Assembly: GCA_039654915.1 (NCBI GenBank)
Contig: CM077599.1
Coordinates: 11,100,501-11,164,500 of the forward strand
Direction of reading: 5' to 3'
Origin: Aquilaria yunnanensis
Taxonomy: Eukaryota > Streptophyta > Magnoliopsida > Malvales > Thymelaeaceae
DNA: 64,000 bases
Of the stretch, positions 12,059-23,987 are shown piece by piece. Each line of letters opens with the position of its first letter. Within the stretch, counting starts at the first letter, position 1. A program made the position numbers and the translations under genes. The notes beneath the pieces are model-generated. The model ran no database searches. It worked only from the letters and a program-made list of their open reading frames with translations, and was not told the origin of the DNA.

Positions 12059-13705
12059 ATGCCACCTAAAGGAGATGCGACATATACACGTCGCCCAGGG
12101 AAAGGGCTATTTCAGCAAATGAAAGAAGTTTTAGCAGAACCAATAGCTAGACATGATCGAGCAGGCCAATCGGACTCCCATCATTCGGATGCACAGCCAT
12201 CAACAGAACAAACACCTGTTCATCAGCCTCACCCTCCCAGAGGTGGTATTCGCATTGGTCCTACACGTGGTAGTGGTAGTCGGTATACCCCGACCCCTGT
12301 AGTGTCACCGGATGGTGGGAGTTCAGCTCGTCAGTCCGCGGTATCCCAACCCCCGCAGCAGGGTCGTTTACGGATAGTACCTCACGGGAACACGTAAGTA
12401 ATGCACCTGCTTGTACCAAATTAATTTATTAAACATCTAGTATCTGAAGTCGCAGTAAGACTAATTTCATGAATTCTGTGAAACATCCACTGCATGTAGC
12501 TTCCTTCCATCACGAGCAACAAGGTTGGTCACTAGATGCTTCACCACACACTTCAGGGGACATCATGACTGGACGAGCGTGAGTCCAGCAGATATTCAGG
12601 CGTGGTGGCGTGTATTTGAGGTTAGATGCTTGTTATAACTATTTCGCCTTTATCATCTATGTTGGAATTTATAGATCCGCTATATAGTTTTTATAAATAT
12701 TAACGTGCAGGGATTATGTGAGTGGGATCCAGCCCACCATAATGAGGTCTACCGCGTCTGGCATATGTTGGCGGCTAGTCATTACCGATATACGCTGGGG
12801 GACATCCGCCGTGAAAAGAATCCGGAGAAACGGTGAGCAAGGGCATCTTTTATGACCGACGCGCAGTATGCAGAAATGGAAGCATGGTGGGTTACCGCGG
12901 AGTTTAACGAGCGATCGGCAAAGGGCAAGACTATGCGAGCTTCATCATCGGAGGCATCTAACTCCACAGGTGCATGCAGTGCTACATATGCAGGAGGTTC
13001 GGTTTCCATTACTGAACACCGAGAACGAATGGTAAAATATTTTTATAATCTTTTACACATAATTCAAGTAACTTTATTTGGAGAATCAATTAATGTGACT
13101 ACGTTTCAAATGTAGCGTGATAAAGATCCGGAGAAGAGGGACCCAGGATTGTTCAAGGTGATGCAGCAAACTCATAAGAAAAAGAGCGGGGATTACGTTA
13201 ACAGGCGGACTGAAGAAGTTGCGGTAACTAATTGTTACATAATGCTTAAGTATAATTTCTGATCTTGTTACTAATAAATTTTCTGTACTCTTATATGCAG
13301 GCAATAGTAGCTGCTGAGATCGAGGAAGCAACGCAGCAAACGGATGATTCAGGTGGCGCACCTGACATAGATGAGGTTGCGATCATAAGTGCCGCTGCTG
13401 GGGGCAGGAAGAAAGGGCGTGTATTTGGCCTTGGATCAGAACAACATGTCGTGCCTGGACGACGACGACCAGGGCTTACTCATGCAGGACATGTTGATGT
13501 GATGCAGACTCCGGAGTTCGCTGAACAAGTACAGCGAGTCGTAGCGGAGCAAACTGCACAGCAAGCTTCACATTATGAGCGGAAGCTAGAACGTCTGAAG
13601 TGGAGACAACGAGCTGAGCTGGAGTACATATGCAATTCAATTAGCATTCCCCCGCCCGCACCACCTGCAGATGATGATGATGACTCGGGATCAGATGACG
13701 CATAG
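12059..13705 (+). pseudogene. Ptta/En/Spm-type second CACTA protein (Transposase_24-like), one nonsense codon
   Basis: Five exons fit GT-AG rules and keep one frame: 12059-12393, 12500-12620, 12711-13031, 13116-13223 and 13301-13705. The joined product would be 429 residues. It starts MPPKGDATYTRRPGKG with a Pro/Gly-rich region, then TRCFTTHFRGHHDWTSVSP, GLCEWDPAHHNEVYRVWHML, SFMTDAQYAEMEAWW, and GRKKGRVFGLGSEQ near the end, followed by a coiled, acidic tail. This order matches the plant Ptta/En/Spm family (PF03004), the partner protein that binds the subterminal motifs. A TGA at 12834-12836, in exon 3 where KRWARASF would be expected, breaks the frame. Confidence 0.82.
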
Positions 13706-14047
13706 ATCAGGTATATCATGCTTCAGTCATGTATTTATTAACAAACATTCACTTAGTCGGATTATGAAAGCATGTAATTTAAACTCTACTGGAGCTCATG
13801 TGGATTTAGTAGTAAATTTCCAACTTGACTTAGTAATTTTAATTCTGTATGTTTGTTTTAACAAACGTTCACTTAGCAATTTTAATTTATGAAATTTTGT
13901 GAGTTTTAAAAATTGACTACAAACGATATCAGTATCGACAGTATACGAGGTTACCGTAGTAAACAAAAAATTCGATTGGAAATGGACAGTATAGCGATAA
14001 ATAATATAAATGAAAAAATAATTTGAAGTTAAAGATAAAATATGAAA
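13706..14047 (+). other. 3' region of the CACTA gene, no further gene
   Basis: AT-rich sequence between the stop of the second CACTA gene and the right subterminal repeats. A repeated AACAAACATTCACTTAG / AACAAACGTTCACTTAG motif occurs at about 13740 and 13860. I see nothing else. Confidence 0.5.
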
Positions 14048-14410
14048 AAATTTCCAACTGCCTGGGCAGTTGGAAATGTTTCCAATGGCTTAAAAAATTT
14101 CCAACTGTCTAGTATATTTAAGCAGTTGGAAAATTTTCCAACTGCCTTAATTTCCAACTGCTGGCGCAAATTTTCCAACTGCCAAGGCAGTTGGAAAAGC
14201 AAAAAATAAAAAAAATTAATAAAGCCGTTGGAAAATTCTCCAACTGCTTCATTTCCAACGGCTGACAGTTGGAAGTTCCAACTGCTCACTTCAGGGCAGT
14301 TGGAAAATTAACTTCCAACGAATGATTTTCCAACGGACTATTTTCCAACTGCCTGCCGTTGGAAACTGTCCATTTCCAACGGTTGGCAGTTGGAAAAGGC
14401 AGTTGGAAAA
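14048..14410. repeat. CACTA right subterminal repeats
   Basis: At least a dozen copies of TTCCAACTGCC / GGCAGTTGGAA and TTCCAACGG / CCGTTGGAA in both orientations lie within 360 bp of the right end. The right side mostly uses CAACTGCC, while the left side uses CAACGGC, so the two ends carry related but different motif versions. Confidence 0.82.
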
Positions 14411-14414
14411 TCTA

Positions 14415-14429
14415 TTTTTGTTAGTAGTG
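14415..14429 (-). repeat. CACTA right terminal inverted repeat
   Basis: TTTTTGTTAGTAGTG is the inverted match to the left end and is followed by the TAC target duplication at 14430-14432. Confidence 0.92.
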
Positions 14430-14432
14430 TAC

Positions 14433-15300
14433 TGGTAAAAGAACAAATAATTACTATAAAAAAAACAACTAATTTCTCCAAAAAAAAATTAGGAATTGAT
14501 TTAAGAACAAACAACTGCTAGTAAAAGAATATAAAGTTGAGTCAAAAGAACAAAAATAAACTAATATAAAAAATAACTAATAATAAAAGAACAAATAAGT
14601 ACCATTAAAAGAACAAATAGTTTTTCTTAAAAAATAACCATAAATTGATAAAAGAATAAACAACTGCTCATAAAAGAATATAAAGATAAGTCAAACGAAT
14701 AAATAACAACTAATAGCAGAATCGCTAGTTTATCTAAAGAAATAACTACTACTAAACGAACAACTAGCTCCTTAAAAAAACAATTAAGAACTTCCAGAAA
14801 CAATAAATATCTAGTAATAAACAAACAACTACTAATAAAAAAATAATTAGTTTTTTTTAAAAGAATGAGCAAAAACTTAAAAGATTAGAAAGTTGAGTCA
14901 AATGACTAAATATCTATTGATAAAATATTAACTAGTTTATCTAAAAAAAGAAGCAGAAGTTAATAAAAAAAAACAAACAAGATCATGATTTTTTAGTGTT
15001 GGTTGCTTGATTTCTTATTTTTTTTATAACTTTCTTCTATAAATTTCAAACTTCTTTTACGACATATCAGAGGGGAAAAAAACAAAAATCAAAGAAAAAA
15101 ACTAAAACAAAGCAAACAATTGAAATCAAAGCAAACTAACGAAACATGAGAATATATAATTAAATGTAAGCAAAATAAAAAAAATATAGTGTAAGAAAAA
15201 AAATAGAAATTTTTTTTAAAGGAGCAATATAAAAGTGTAAAAAGGAGTTGCTGCTTGACGAAAATAGAAAAAGGAGAAAAGAAAATGCAAAAGGTAGAGG
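14433..15300. repeat. A-rich degenerate tandem repeats
   Basis: Variants of TAAAAGAACAAATAACTA recur from 14433 to about 14960. They match the sequence just left of the CACTA element (about 5130-5153), so the transposon landed inside this repeat. The rest to 15300 is low-complexity A-rich DNA without genes. Confidence 0.55.
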
Positions 15301-15822
15301 TTAGAAAAACATATAGGATTTTTGTAGACTAGTAGTGTGATTGATTGATCTATAAGAATTATGGACAAACTATCAGAATCTATATTATATGATGATGAAT
15401 TATGATATAAGTCATGTTTACATAATTAGTAGTAGTCCATCTGTTTTGCAAAGTTTGCCCTCTTTACTATTTATAATAATTAATTTATCATTTTCTTTCT
15501 TTCAAAATTTCTTATGCAAATGTAAACCTTTTATATGAAAATAGTACTTTAAAGACTCTAGTTTATAAATATATTTTTTAATTTTTTTTTAAATATAAAT
15601 TAATATGAATATATTTAAGTCAAACTGTAATAAAAAAATGATAAAAGATCAACCTTTATAAAACAAATGGAGCATTTAACAATTAAAGGGAATCAAAAGA
15701 AGCGACCACTTTTATCTTTCTATATATTCTTCCCTCATCCACTTGCAATGATACTTCAAAATATCCAAAAATAAAATTATAATTCTATGAATTGAAGGGT
15801 TGATTGAGGATAAATAGCACCA
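15301..15822. other. AT-rich intergenic, no gene seen
   Basis: No coding pattern, RNA gene or clear repeat is recognised here. Confidence 0.5.
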
Positions 15823-16307
15823 ATGGTCCCAAACCTTTAATTTCTGTTATAAATCAACCTCTTGCTTCATTTTATTGTAAATTGGTCATAAACCTTTATA
15901 ATTCATTTCATATTACCCTAGCTCTAAGTAGACACAAAAACTCGATTTACAGAAAAGAAAAACTGATAATTTAAATTGTTCATTAACTATGAGAAAATTG
16001 TAGCATAGTTTCAATTTATTGGAAGATAACTACTGCACAGTTTGAATTCGTTAATTTTCTGAATTATTTGAAATAAAGTTTTTTAAATTTAATTTAAATT
16101 GTTTAGTAACTCTTTTTCCATAAATTCAAATTGTGCTATAATTTGCTAACAATTAATTGATAATTTAAACTATCAGTTTTTTTTCTATAAATTGAGCTCC
16201 TATGCTTGTCTAGGGTTAGGGACTAATATGTAATTAACTATAAAGATATTGAACTAATTTTCAACAAAATGAAGGTTAGGGATTGATTTACAATGGGAAT
16301 TAAAGAT
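15823..16307. mobile_element. Small inverted-repeat (MITE-like) element
   Basis: The left arm (CCAATGGTCCCAAACCTTTA..., about 15823-15915) matches the inverted sequence at about 16220-16307, including the shared stretches around ATAAATCAACCTC and TTCATTTT. The right end is cut short exactly where the 2-kb fold-back element at 16308 begins, so the larger element probably inserted into it or next to it. Confidence 0.55.
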
Positions 16308-18332
16308 GGCCTAAATGCACCATTAGTCCTCCAACTTAATCAACTCACATGAGTTGGTCCTTTACCTTTGACTTAGTTTCACTTAGTCCTCAAATTTTGC
16401 AGAATTATGCAACTTAGTCCTTAAACTTTTTAAATAGTGAGACTTAGTCCTTCAACTGTTAGGACAAACTACAACTTTATGTCCTAACTACCAATCTTTC
16501 AACAAAATAACTCTTATTTTTAGGAACTTCCATTATTACCAAACTCATGGGTTAACAAAATTTGCTAAATCAATAAACACATAATTAACTAATCAAATAA
16601 CTTACAAAATGATAATTAATAAAATTATATACAATAATTTAAAAATTTTCTAATTATTTAATTATTTATATTTTGCTTTTTTTTTTTAGAAACTACTTTG
16701 CTTGATTTATTGGAAAGCAAAAAAATTATCTTTTATGTACTCCATTATTATGTTGATCAATTATTTTTTTGAAATATTTTTTTCACCGTTTTTTAAAATG
16801 TGCAATATTAGGGAGTTATGAATTTAGAGATCATTTTGGAAGAGTTTTTTTTAAGTAGATTTAGTTTTCAAATAATTTTCCAAATTAATCTTTTTGGTAT
16901 CATTATTTTATGATTTAGAATTAGTATATCATATCATCTTAAAACTAATTTATCTCTTACAATTCTCATGCTAATGAAGATGGTACTATAATTTCTTTGG
17001 CTTTTTATCATTTTTTTAAAAGAAAAAATTTAAAAATAAATAGCAAAATTTACCAACTTTTATATAGGTATTAGCTAAAACTCTTATACTGAGTCTTTGA
17101 ACTTTTTTATTCTACAAAAAATTGCCATATAAACCATAAAAAAAGTAACATAAAAATATGTCTTTTTTACAAAAAACAACAGTAACAAAAAAAATTGTAA
17201 TTTCAGACTTATAGTATGTATAATTTAAAAGAAAGAAGTCTTATAATTACTAATATGAAATTATCATTGATTCTCTAGAACTAGCTTAATGGATGGATTT
17301 CACTTAATTAGAATGTTGACTATTTGTTTTTTCTTTTGATGGATTCAAAATAGAAAGCCAAAAAATCTATTTTTTATTTTCTCCACCTTTACTTTGGTCA
17401 TTTATTTTTCCTATATAATTTATTAATTTTTTACTAATATAAATTCCCCATTATTAGCAATTTTTCCACACAAAAAAAAAAATCTAACCTTTAACTTTGG
17501 GATGATTTTTCCCTTATCTTCCTCAGTTTTTCTTTACTTTCTTTATTTTGTCAATTTCTTGCATATTAATAGCTTCTTTTGTTTAATTTAAATCTTTTGC
17601 TCAAATATAAATACTAGTTGGAATCCATCAAAAGAAAAAAAAATTCAGTATTCTAATTAAATGGAATCTATCCATTAAGCTGGTTCTAGAGATTTGATGC
17701 TAATTTCATATTAGTAATTATTAGATTTCTTTCTTTTAAATTATACATACTATTAGTAATTGTTTGAAAAAAAAATCTACTTAAAAAGCCTGTTCCAAAA
17801 TTAATCTCTAAATTCATAACTCTATAATATAATACATTTTATATGAAAAAAAAGTAAGAAAAAATACCTAGAGAAAAATAATTGATCAACATAATAGTGG
17901 AATGCATAAAAAATGATTTTTTGCTTTCCAATTAATCAACCAAAGTACTTTCTAAAAAATAAGAAAAATATAAATTATTAAATAATTATAAATTTTTTAA
18001 ATTATTGTATATTATTTTTTTGAATTATCATTTTATAAGTTATTTAATTAGCTAATTATGCATTTAACAACTTGGTAAAGTTTATTAACCTATGAGTTTG
18101 GTGATAATGGAAGTTTCTAAATAGAAGGGTCATTTTGCTGAAAGATTGAAAGTTAGGGCTTAAAGTTTTAGTTTGTCCTGACAGCGAAATGATTAAGTCA
18201 CACCATTTAATAAGTTTGAGGACAAAATCGCACGATTTTGTAGAGTTTGAGGACTAAGTCATACTGATTCAAAGTTAAGGGACCAAATCGTGTGAGTTGG
18301 AAAAGTTAGAGGACTAATGGTGCATTTTGGCC
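16308..18332. mobile_element. 2-kb fold-back DNA element with very long inverted arms
   Basis: The ends are GGCCTAAATGCACCATTAG at 16308 and the inverted form CTAATGGTGCATTTTGGCC ending at 18332. The inverted match continues inward for most of the element: 16560-16680 pairs with about 17930-18100, and the block around ATTACTAATATGAAATTATC at 17250 pairs with 17690-17720. Arms are about 0.7-1 kb around a short centre near 17400-17600. No transposase is seen. I could not find a target duplication, so superfamily is uncertain (Mutator-like fold-back is one option). Confidence 0.7.
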
Positions 18333-18334
18333 TT

Positions 18335-18690
18335 TTCATTCTTTCATTCTTTCCGCCGAACTATCTAGAAAAAGCATTAAAAGTCACGATCAGCGCCGCA
18401 CCACAAAAAATTCAAACCAGAAGAAGAGAGATGTGTGGCGTCACCATCCATCCCGAGAAACTCTTTTCCAAGTCCAACTCCGTTTATCGCAAAAACGTCA
18501 TCAGGTTAGTGGGTGATTGATCGATAAACCATCGGGCCCCAGACGCAGATAATTGGATGAGGGAGAGTTGGAGGGAGATGGGCCCACCGGTCCAGTCCAG
18601 AGACGGAGCGGCCACACCACAGCTGTGAGCCAGTTGCGTTTCGCCCTGTCCTGCCAGACAGCTAATAAACTGGATAAACTGCACGATTGG
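18335..18690 (+). other. Short GC-richer stretch with an exon-like ORF, unrecognised
   Basis: An ATG at 18431 opens MCGVTIHPEKLFSKSNSVYRKNV and runs into a GTTAGT splice-donor-like site at 18505. Codon use and GC content are more gene-like than the surroundings. No downstream exon can be recognised, so this may be the 5' end of a broken gene or a captured fragment. I do not recognise the peptide. Confidence 0.25.
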
Positions 18691-18965
18691 TCCCAAATCT
18701 AGAATTATCATATCAAATCAGTTCTCAACCTCTTTTTTGTTTCATATTGGTCTCCAATCTTTATAAAACATTGTAGATCTGTTGTTAGTCTCGCATAAAA
18801 TATAATTTATAGAGAATAAAAACTCATAATTCAAATAATTCATCATTGTATAAATTTATTAAGGCTAATAATCAGTATGCAACAAAGTTGGGATCAACAT
18901 ACAATGAAAAGGAGATTAAGGATCAATCTACAACTTAATTATAGCTTGGAACCAATGATGAACTT
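18690..18965. mobile_element. Small MITE-like inverted repeat
   Basis: GATTGGTCCCAAATCT at the left and the inverted TAGCTTGGAACCAATG at the right enclose imperfect inverted arms (CAATCTTTATAAAACATTG... against ...AAGGATCAATCTACAACTT). The ends resemble those of the MITE at 15823, so the two are related. Confidence 0.5.
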
Positions 18966-18989
18966 CACCCAAGAAAAAGCACTCTAGTG

Positions 18990-19904
18990 AGGGTGAAATT
19001 CAAATTTGGTCCCTTAACTTTTAAGTTTGTCCTAAATTGGTCTCTTAACTCTAAAAGTGCATATTAAAATCTTCTAACTCATCTAGCTTGCTTTATTTTA
19101 GTCTATACTATCAGTTTTGACGTTATTTCGCATGAAACTTACTACATGGCAGTTTGCTACCCCCATGATGGGTACCAAACTATCACACGGATGACTTTAG
19201 TAGAATAACAAGAAACTACAAATAAAAAGGACACAAACAAATAATCATAAGAACTTAAATTGTAAATTTCCTAAAAATTATCTTCTCCCTTGGCCTTAGT
19301 TTCTAGTAGATGGCAATTAAGCCTTCCTATTCTTTCCTTCAATTCCAGCAAATAGTGGTTCTAGCAGCACCGAGTTAAATCACATTTGAAATCCATAATA
19401 AGAAGAACATATGGTTTGCATGAATTCAGCTGTTGCCAAGTGAAATCATCGGACTCATGACGAAGAATGCAAATGGATTGGCTTGATTTGATTCTGAAGC
19501 TCCCTTTCTACCATTGCAATAGCCCCATGGTTTGAGGACTCAATTTCACTTGGATTGGTTTGATTTTTAGTCCGAAACAAATCTAGGTTTGTGAAGTTGT
19601 TCATGAACTTTAATATTGATTTTTAAAATTAAATGTTGTGTATGCAAAATTGTTAAAATTGAATGGTTTCTCTTTGTCTAGCTATTTTTGGTGAGCAAAA
19701 CCTCTTTGATTTCCTCTCCATTTGATGATGTTCAACTAGAAGCATCAGGGAGAAAATTGTGATCATCGCAATTCTTGGGAAAGCCGCCAAATTGGAGATG
19801 GCTGCTGCAGCAATAGCTGGCTATGAAGGCTAGAAAAAGATGACGCATGAAGGGGATAGAATGATAAATATGATTTGGGAAAATTTACAATTTAAGTTTG
19901 TATG

Positions 19905-19939
<35 letters not shown>

Positions 19940-20380
19940 GAGTTAATTTTAACTAAAAGTTTCTTGTTCTTATACTATAGTCATCCATGTGGCAGTTAAG
20001 GACCCACCATGGGGTGGCAAGTTCCGTTTGAAATAACACTTAAAGTGATGGTAATGATAGGGACTAAAATAGGACACACTAGATGGGTTAGGGGTCTTTG
20101 GGTAAAATTTAAATTTAGTCCCTTAACTATTTGGTCTATTTGGTTTGTTCTAAAACAGTCTCCTATATCTAAAAGTGACAGATAAGACTCAAATTGAACA
20201 TGTTTCTTAAGTTAGCAGACCTTAATAGTCACTTTAGAGTTATGGGACTACTTTAGGATAAAATGAATAGTTAAGGGACTAAATTTGGATTTTACACGAC
20301 TTTAATAGGTACTTTTATAGTTAAGGGACTAATTTAGGAACAACCGAAAAATTATGGGACGAAATTCAGATTTCACGCAA
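18990..20380. mobile_element. Cluster of inverted-repeat elements (TTAAGGGAC ends)
   Basis: The left arm at 18990-19230 (AAATTTGGTCCCTTAACTTT, then AACTCATCTAGCTTG and ACATGGCAGTTTGC) pairs in inverted order with 19950-20110 (CATCCATGTGGCAGTT, ACACTAGATGGGTTAGG). Further inverted copies of AGTTAAGGGACTAAATTT are at about 20270 and 20322, so at least two related elements are nested or adjacent. A TTA trinucleotide run lies inside at 19905-19939. No coding capacity is seen. Confidence 0.55.
19905..19939. repeat. TTA/ATT microsatellite
   Basis: About eleven uninterrupted ATT units inside the inverted-repeat cluster. Confidence 0.9.
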
Positions 20381-22753
20381 TCCAATGATCGAACTGAACG
20401 AGAAAGTATGAAAACGCCCCCCGGGGGATGATGGGGATGCGGAGAAAACGACGAGAGTTTACAATTATGTAGTATTCTTTTTGGCATGGGTATTTGCTGG
20501 CTGGCTGGCAAGCTTTGCTAGCGTACGTGCGCTATGTGTTCCAGCTCACGCCGTGTCATCTGCTCCCACGTACATACCCAATTTAGGACTTTATCCCGAG
20601 CCAGTATCCTCTGTTCCACTCCTTTCGTGCTCTCCCCTCATCATCCCCATCCAATTACTTGAATAACATATTTCTAGGAAGTAATTAGTTTTTCTTTAAA
20701 AAGTATAAAGTAATTAATTTTTTATGAATTGTTTCCTTATAGCTGAAAAAAAATGAAAAATACTTAATTCTTATACAATAATAATTCAAAATTGTTTTTA
20801 AATTTTTTTCACAATATAAAATTTTAAATTGATGTACAATTTAAACTAAATAATCACTATATATAGAAACAAATACTATAAACATTATCTAGAAATCTAA
20901 AACCATAAAATATTACTCCTTGTTTTATTATCACACTTCATGGATTTATGGCTTTTAAGACAACTTCATGGGCTTGGCTAAAGTTACAATTACCTTTTTT
21001 TTTTTTTTTTTCTGTACTATCATATGTTCTCCTAGACCAATACGCTAAACTATTCCCTCATGTGGTTTCTGGTAGCCGCTGCCCAGAAGTATTTTATGCA
21101 TCCTCACGTTTGGTTGGGAAGTTCTCAGAGGTTGTCCTCTTTGTTGCCGTCGGTGCTCTTCAACAAAGACCTATGTTGTTTTTTTGAATGAACCGGTTCT
21201 GGTCCAAAATCCTGGGAATATTGAGAACTCCTATTTTCGTTCACTCGTCCTTTTTGTGAATCTTTGTCCTTTTTTTTTTTTTTTCTTGTTTCACTTCCAA
21301 ATTTTGTGCTCACAAGTTCCATTACATTTTCTAGGAGGTTTCAACACTTTGCAATTGTTCCTGATTTCAAAATTTGGGTCACTTTACCTACGATTAACTG
21401 AGGCTTAAAGGATTAGAAGGTTTCATTACTTTGCAATTGTTATTGATTCCAAATTCTGGGTTTCATTTTCTTTGTAAATAACAAGTTTCAAGTTTGTGAG
21501 CGAGATTGGGAAGAGGTTCACATGACTGATAGAGGATTGGGGATAAGCTTGTTGCTGTTCTTTTGTTTGATTTTGATGAACTGGGGTGGCTGTAATTTTG
21601 ATGAACTTTAGGACTAAAAACCATAACACAGAAACCATACTTTTGAAACTGAATTTGGGACCACGTTAACCCATCCCATTAACTCCAGCCGAACAGGAAT
21701 GATTAAATCATGGTATGGTAACTGGAGCTGGGACTGGCTATTTAATCACTTTAGTTGCAGTATATTAACCAATAAACTGCCATAAAAGGCAGAGGAGAAA
21801 AGAGCTGCGCTTCCTTGTTGCGGAAGGAATTAAGATCGATTACAATCAAGATTGTGTCTGTTGTTTCTCTTTCTTTGTTTCTTTTTTTTTCCCCCCCTTT
21901 TTTGTAAGGGAAAAACTCATATCCAATTTTGACGATCTTGACCAAATCCAAAATGGTCAGGGAATTGAATTTTCCCCTTTTAAGCGTAACCCAGCCAGGA
22001 TTCCCCCACAGAGGAAAAAAAAAAGCACAATTACTTGGTCACACCTGGAAAACAAGCAAACACGCTAATAGCCCACCATAGTCATGGTTGTAACGAATTG
22101 ACTTCAGTGTTTTGCTTTAAATAACCTGCTTATTCAAATTCTGGATCGATAAGAGAACATATACTTTTGTGGGAATAAGTAATATACTCGTCTCGGAAAA
22201 TCTGGCTCGGCTTTGTGGGCTTAATCGAAGCCTCCATTTTTTTCAAGCCAACAAAGCTTACGCAATCTTAATTTTTTTCTTAAGAAAGAAATGCCCTTAG
22301 GTAAACGAGTTTTAAAGTTTGATTAATTGTTTTCCTGAGTACGCAGTCTTATTAAGAATTTCTATTGGCTTGGTTAAGATTTAAGAACAATGGTCATTCA
22401 GACTCAATCCATGACTAAAGTGGGTAAACTGGTTAGAGTAAAACAACAGTTGCTGTTTGGGCCACAGCAAAGAACTTTAGTGGGTTATTGATTCTCTCTC
22501 TCTCTCTCTCTCATTTTCTTTTTTTACTTGTTTGCCCTTAAATAAGTGTTCATTATTTGGATAAAATTGAATAATTTGGATTAAATAAAATGGTTCAGTT
22601 ATTTGGTTATTTGAATTAAATTGGATTAAAACTAAAATTCTTATTTAATTATCAGATAATTATTTATTCGTAAGCTTAAAACTGAATAAATTAAATGAAC
22701 TAAAAAATAATACATATTTTGTAATTATACATGTCAACCCTATATATATAAGG
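20381..22753. other. Intergenic region, no gene recognised
   Basis: Short ORFs exist but none has family features or splice-supported extension. 20400-20660 is GC-richer, with CCCCCCGGGGG at 20416 and several ACGT cores (20523, 20570). It could be an old promoter or gene fragment. A CT microsatellite lies at 22493-22513. 20950-21700 contains poly-T runs and two related copies of a TTTCAACACTTTGCAATTG / TTTCATTACTTTGCAATTG block at about 21340 and 21420. Confidence 0.45.
22493..22513. repeat. CT microsatellite
   Basis: About ten CT units. Confidence 0.85.
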
Positions 22754-22860
22754 CCATTGTTGTTTAATTTTTTACTATATTTTATAAATTAACCCTTAAC
22801 TTTAGATAGAAAATGGAATATTATTAATTTTTATCATATTTTTTAAGTTATGTATTTTTT
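22754..22860 (+). repeat. 107-bp direct repeat, left copy
   Basis: The sequence from CCATTGTTGTTTAATTTT to TTATGTATTTTTT is repeated without visible change at 23447-23553. It abuts the left edge of the inverted LTR fragment. Confidence 0.9.
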
Positions 22861-22863
22861 ATC

Positions 22864-23446
22864 CATCAAAACGAAGCTCTAAGTTTTTTTTCTCATTTTT
22901 TCTGTGTTCAGCACAAAATTTGGGGGGCTATTTATAGAGGAAGTTTAGCTGAACTGTTGATGGATAAATTAATAAAAAATTTCAAACTTATCTATTAAAT
23001 TGGTAAAATGACAATTTTAGTCCTTTACGTCTCTCAGCCTCTGGATAAGTTCCTGAAGCTTCTGATTTTGACAATTTTGTCGTTTTCTGTCAATTTGAGC
23101 CAAAAACGTCGGCAGGCTCAAAATTTTATGTGACAAACTACCAAATGCTCCTGGAACTTTTAGAATTTGTCAATTTTTTCCGAAACTTCTCAATTTTGTC
23201 ATTTTTACCTCAAACTTTTAATTTTTTGTCATTTTTTTCATGAAATTTTATTTTATTTCAAACATACACATATTCACACATATATCATTTTAAATCAAAT
23301 TTTCACAAAACAAAAATATATTTTAAACTAATTAAATTTTTTTTTAATAATAATAGTAATATATATATTTTTTTTTTAAATTAATTTTTTTTTAATAAAT
23401 TTTTTTTCAAAATTTTAAAACACCCGGACGAAATTGGGTGTCAACA
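22864..23446 (-). mobile_element. Inverted, truncated LTR fragment of the large gypsy-type family
   Basis: Read on the minus strand it begins TGTTGACACCCAATTTCG at 23446 and follows the first roughly 580 bases of the LTRs at 39765 and 54605, including CTATAAATAGCCCCCC and GTGCTGAACACAG. It stops a few tens of bases past the presumed start of R. The rest of the LTR and all internal sequence are absent. It is flanked flush on both sides by a 107-bp direct repeat, far longer than the 5-bp duplication expected for an integrase. Confidence 0.85.
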
Positions 23447-23553
23447 CCATTGTTGTTTAATTTTTTACTATATTTTATAAATTAACCCTTAACTTTAGAT
23501 AGAAAATGGAATATTATTAATTTTTATCATATTTTTTAAGTTATGTATTTTTT
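23447..23553 (+). repeat. 107-bp direct repeat, right copy
   Basis: Starts immediately after the LTR terminus at 23446 and is identical by eye to 22754-22860. Confidence 0.9.
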
Positions 23554-23987
23554 TTAAGTACCATGTGTTCAGCTCTAATAAAAAAAATTAAATTATAAAA
23601 ATGAATAAATTAAATTATAATTTGGATGATTCATATCAAATCTGGTTAATTTATATCAAATTTATAAAAATCAAAAATAAATAAAATTATTTCATTGAGA
23701 TCAATTCTAAACTGATACGACCAAATGGACACCCGTGCCATAAAAGTTCCCAAAAAAGCACCAATAGGAAAAGCCGAGCTCATATTTGGGGGATAGGACT
23801 GGCCGCCGCGGATTTCCGCCTTCTTCCATGTCTGTCCTCTGCAAGACCCAGCTATATTACAGCCTGTTCTGTACCGTCTTTCCTTCCCTCTTAGCGTTCA
23901 TTACCAGCCATGTTCCGTGCCACTTGAAGTCGACCGCTCTTTATCACCCTGCTTCACAAGCCCTGAGAAAAGCGTCGACAATTAGCG
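23554..23987 (+). promoter_or_regulatory. Promoter and 5' UTR region of the DUF1005 gene
   Basis: The AT-rich part to about 23700 is followed by a GC-richer leader from 23740 up to the ATG at 23988. An upstream ORF of 79 codons starts at 23786 and overlaps the main start, so it could lower translation if it lies in the mRNA. No clear TATA box is seen. Confidence 0.4.

Larger units (their letters stand above)
5157..14429 (+). mobile_element. CACTA (En/Spm-type) DNA transposon, complete ends
   Basis: The element starts CACTACTAAAAAAAC at 5157 and ends with the inverted form, TTTTTGTTAGTAGTG, at 14429. It is flanked by a perfect 3-bp target duplication TAC (5154-5156 and 14430-14432), as expected for the superfamily. 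Subterminal regions of about 0.9 kb (left) and 0.4 kb (right) are packed with copies of a TTCCAACGGC...GCCGTTGGAA palindrome. Inside are a TNP2-type transposase gene (8236-11878) and a second Ptta/En/Spm-type gene (12059-13705), both on the plus strand. Both genes carry premature stops. The 9273-bp copy therefore looks mobile only if transposase is supplied from elsewhere. Confidence 0.95.

Noticed and set aside
18431..18505. Possible first exon MCGVTIHPEKLFSK...
   Set aside because: Not called as a gene because no following exon or family match is recognisable; kept only as an exon-like stretch.
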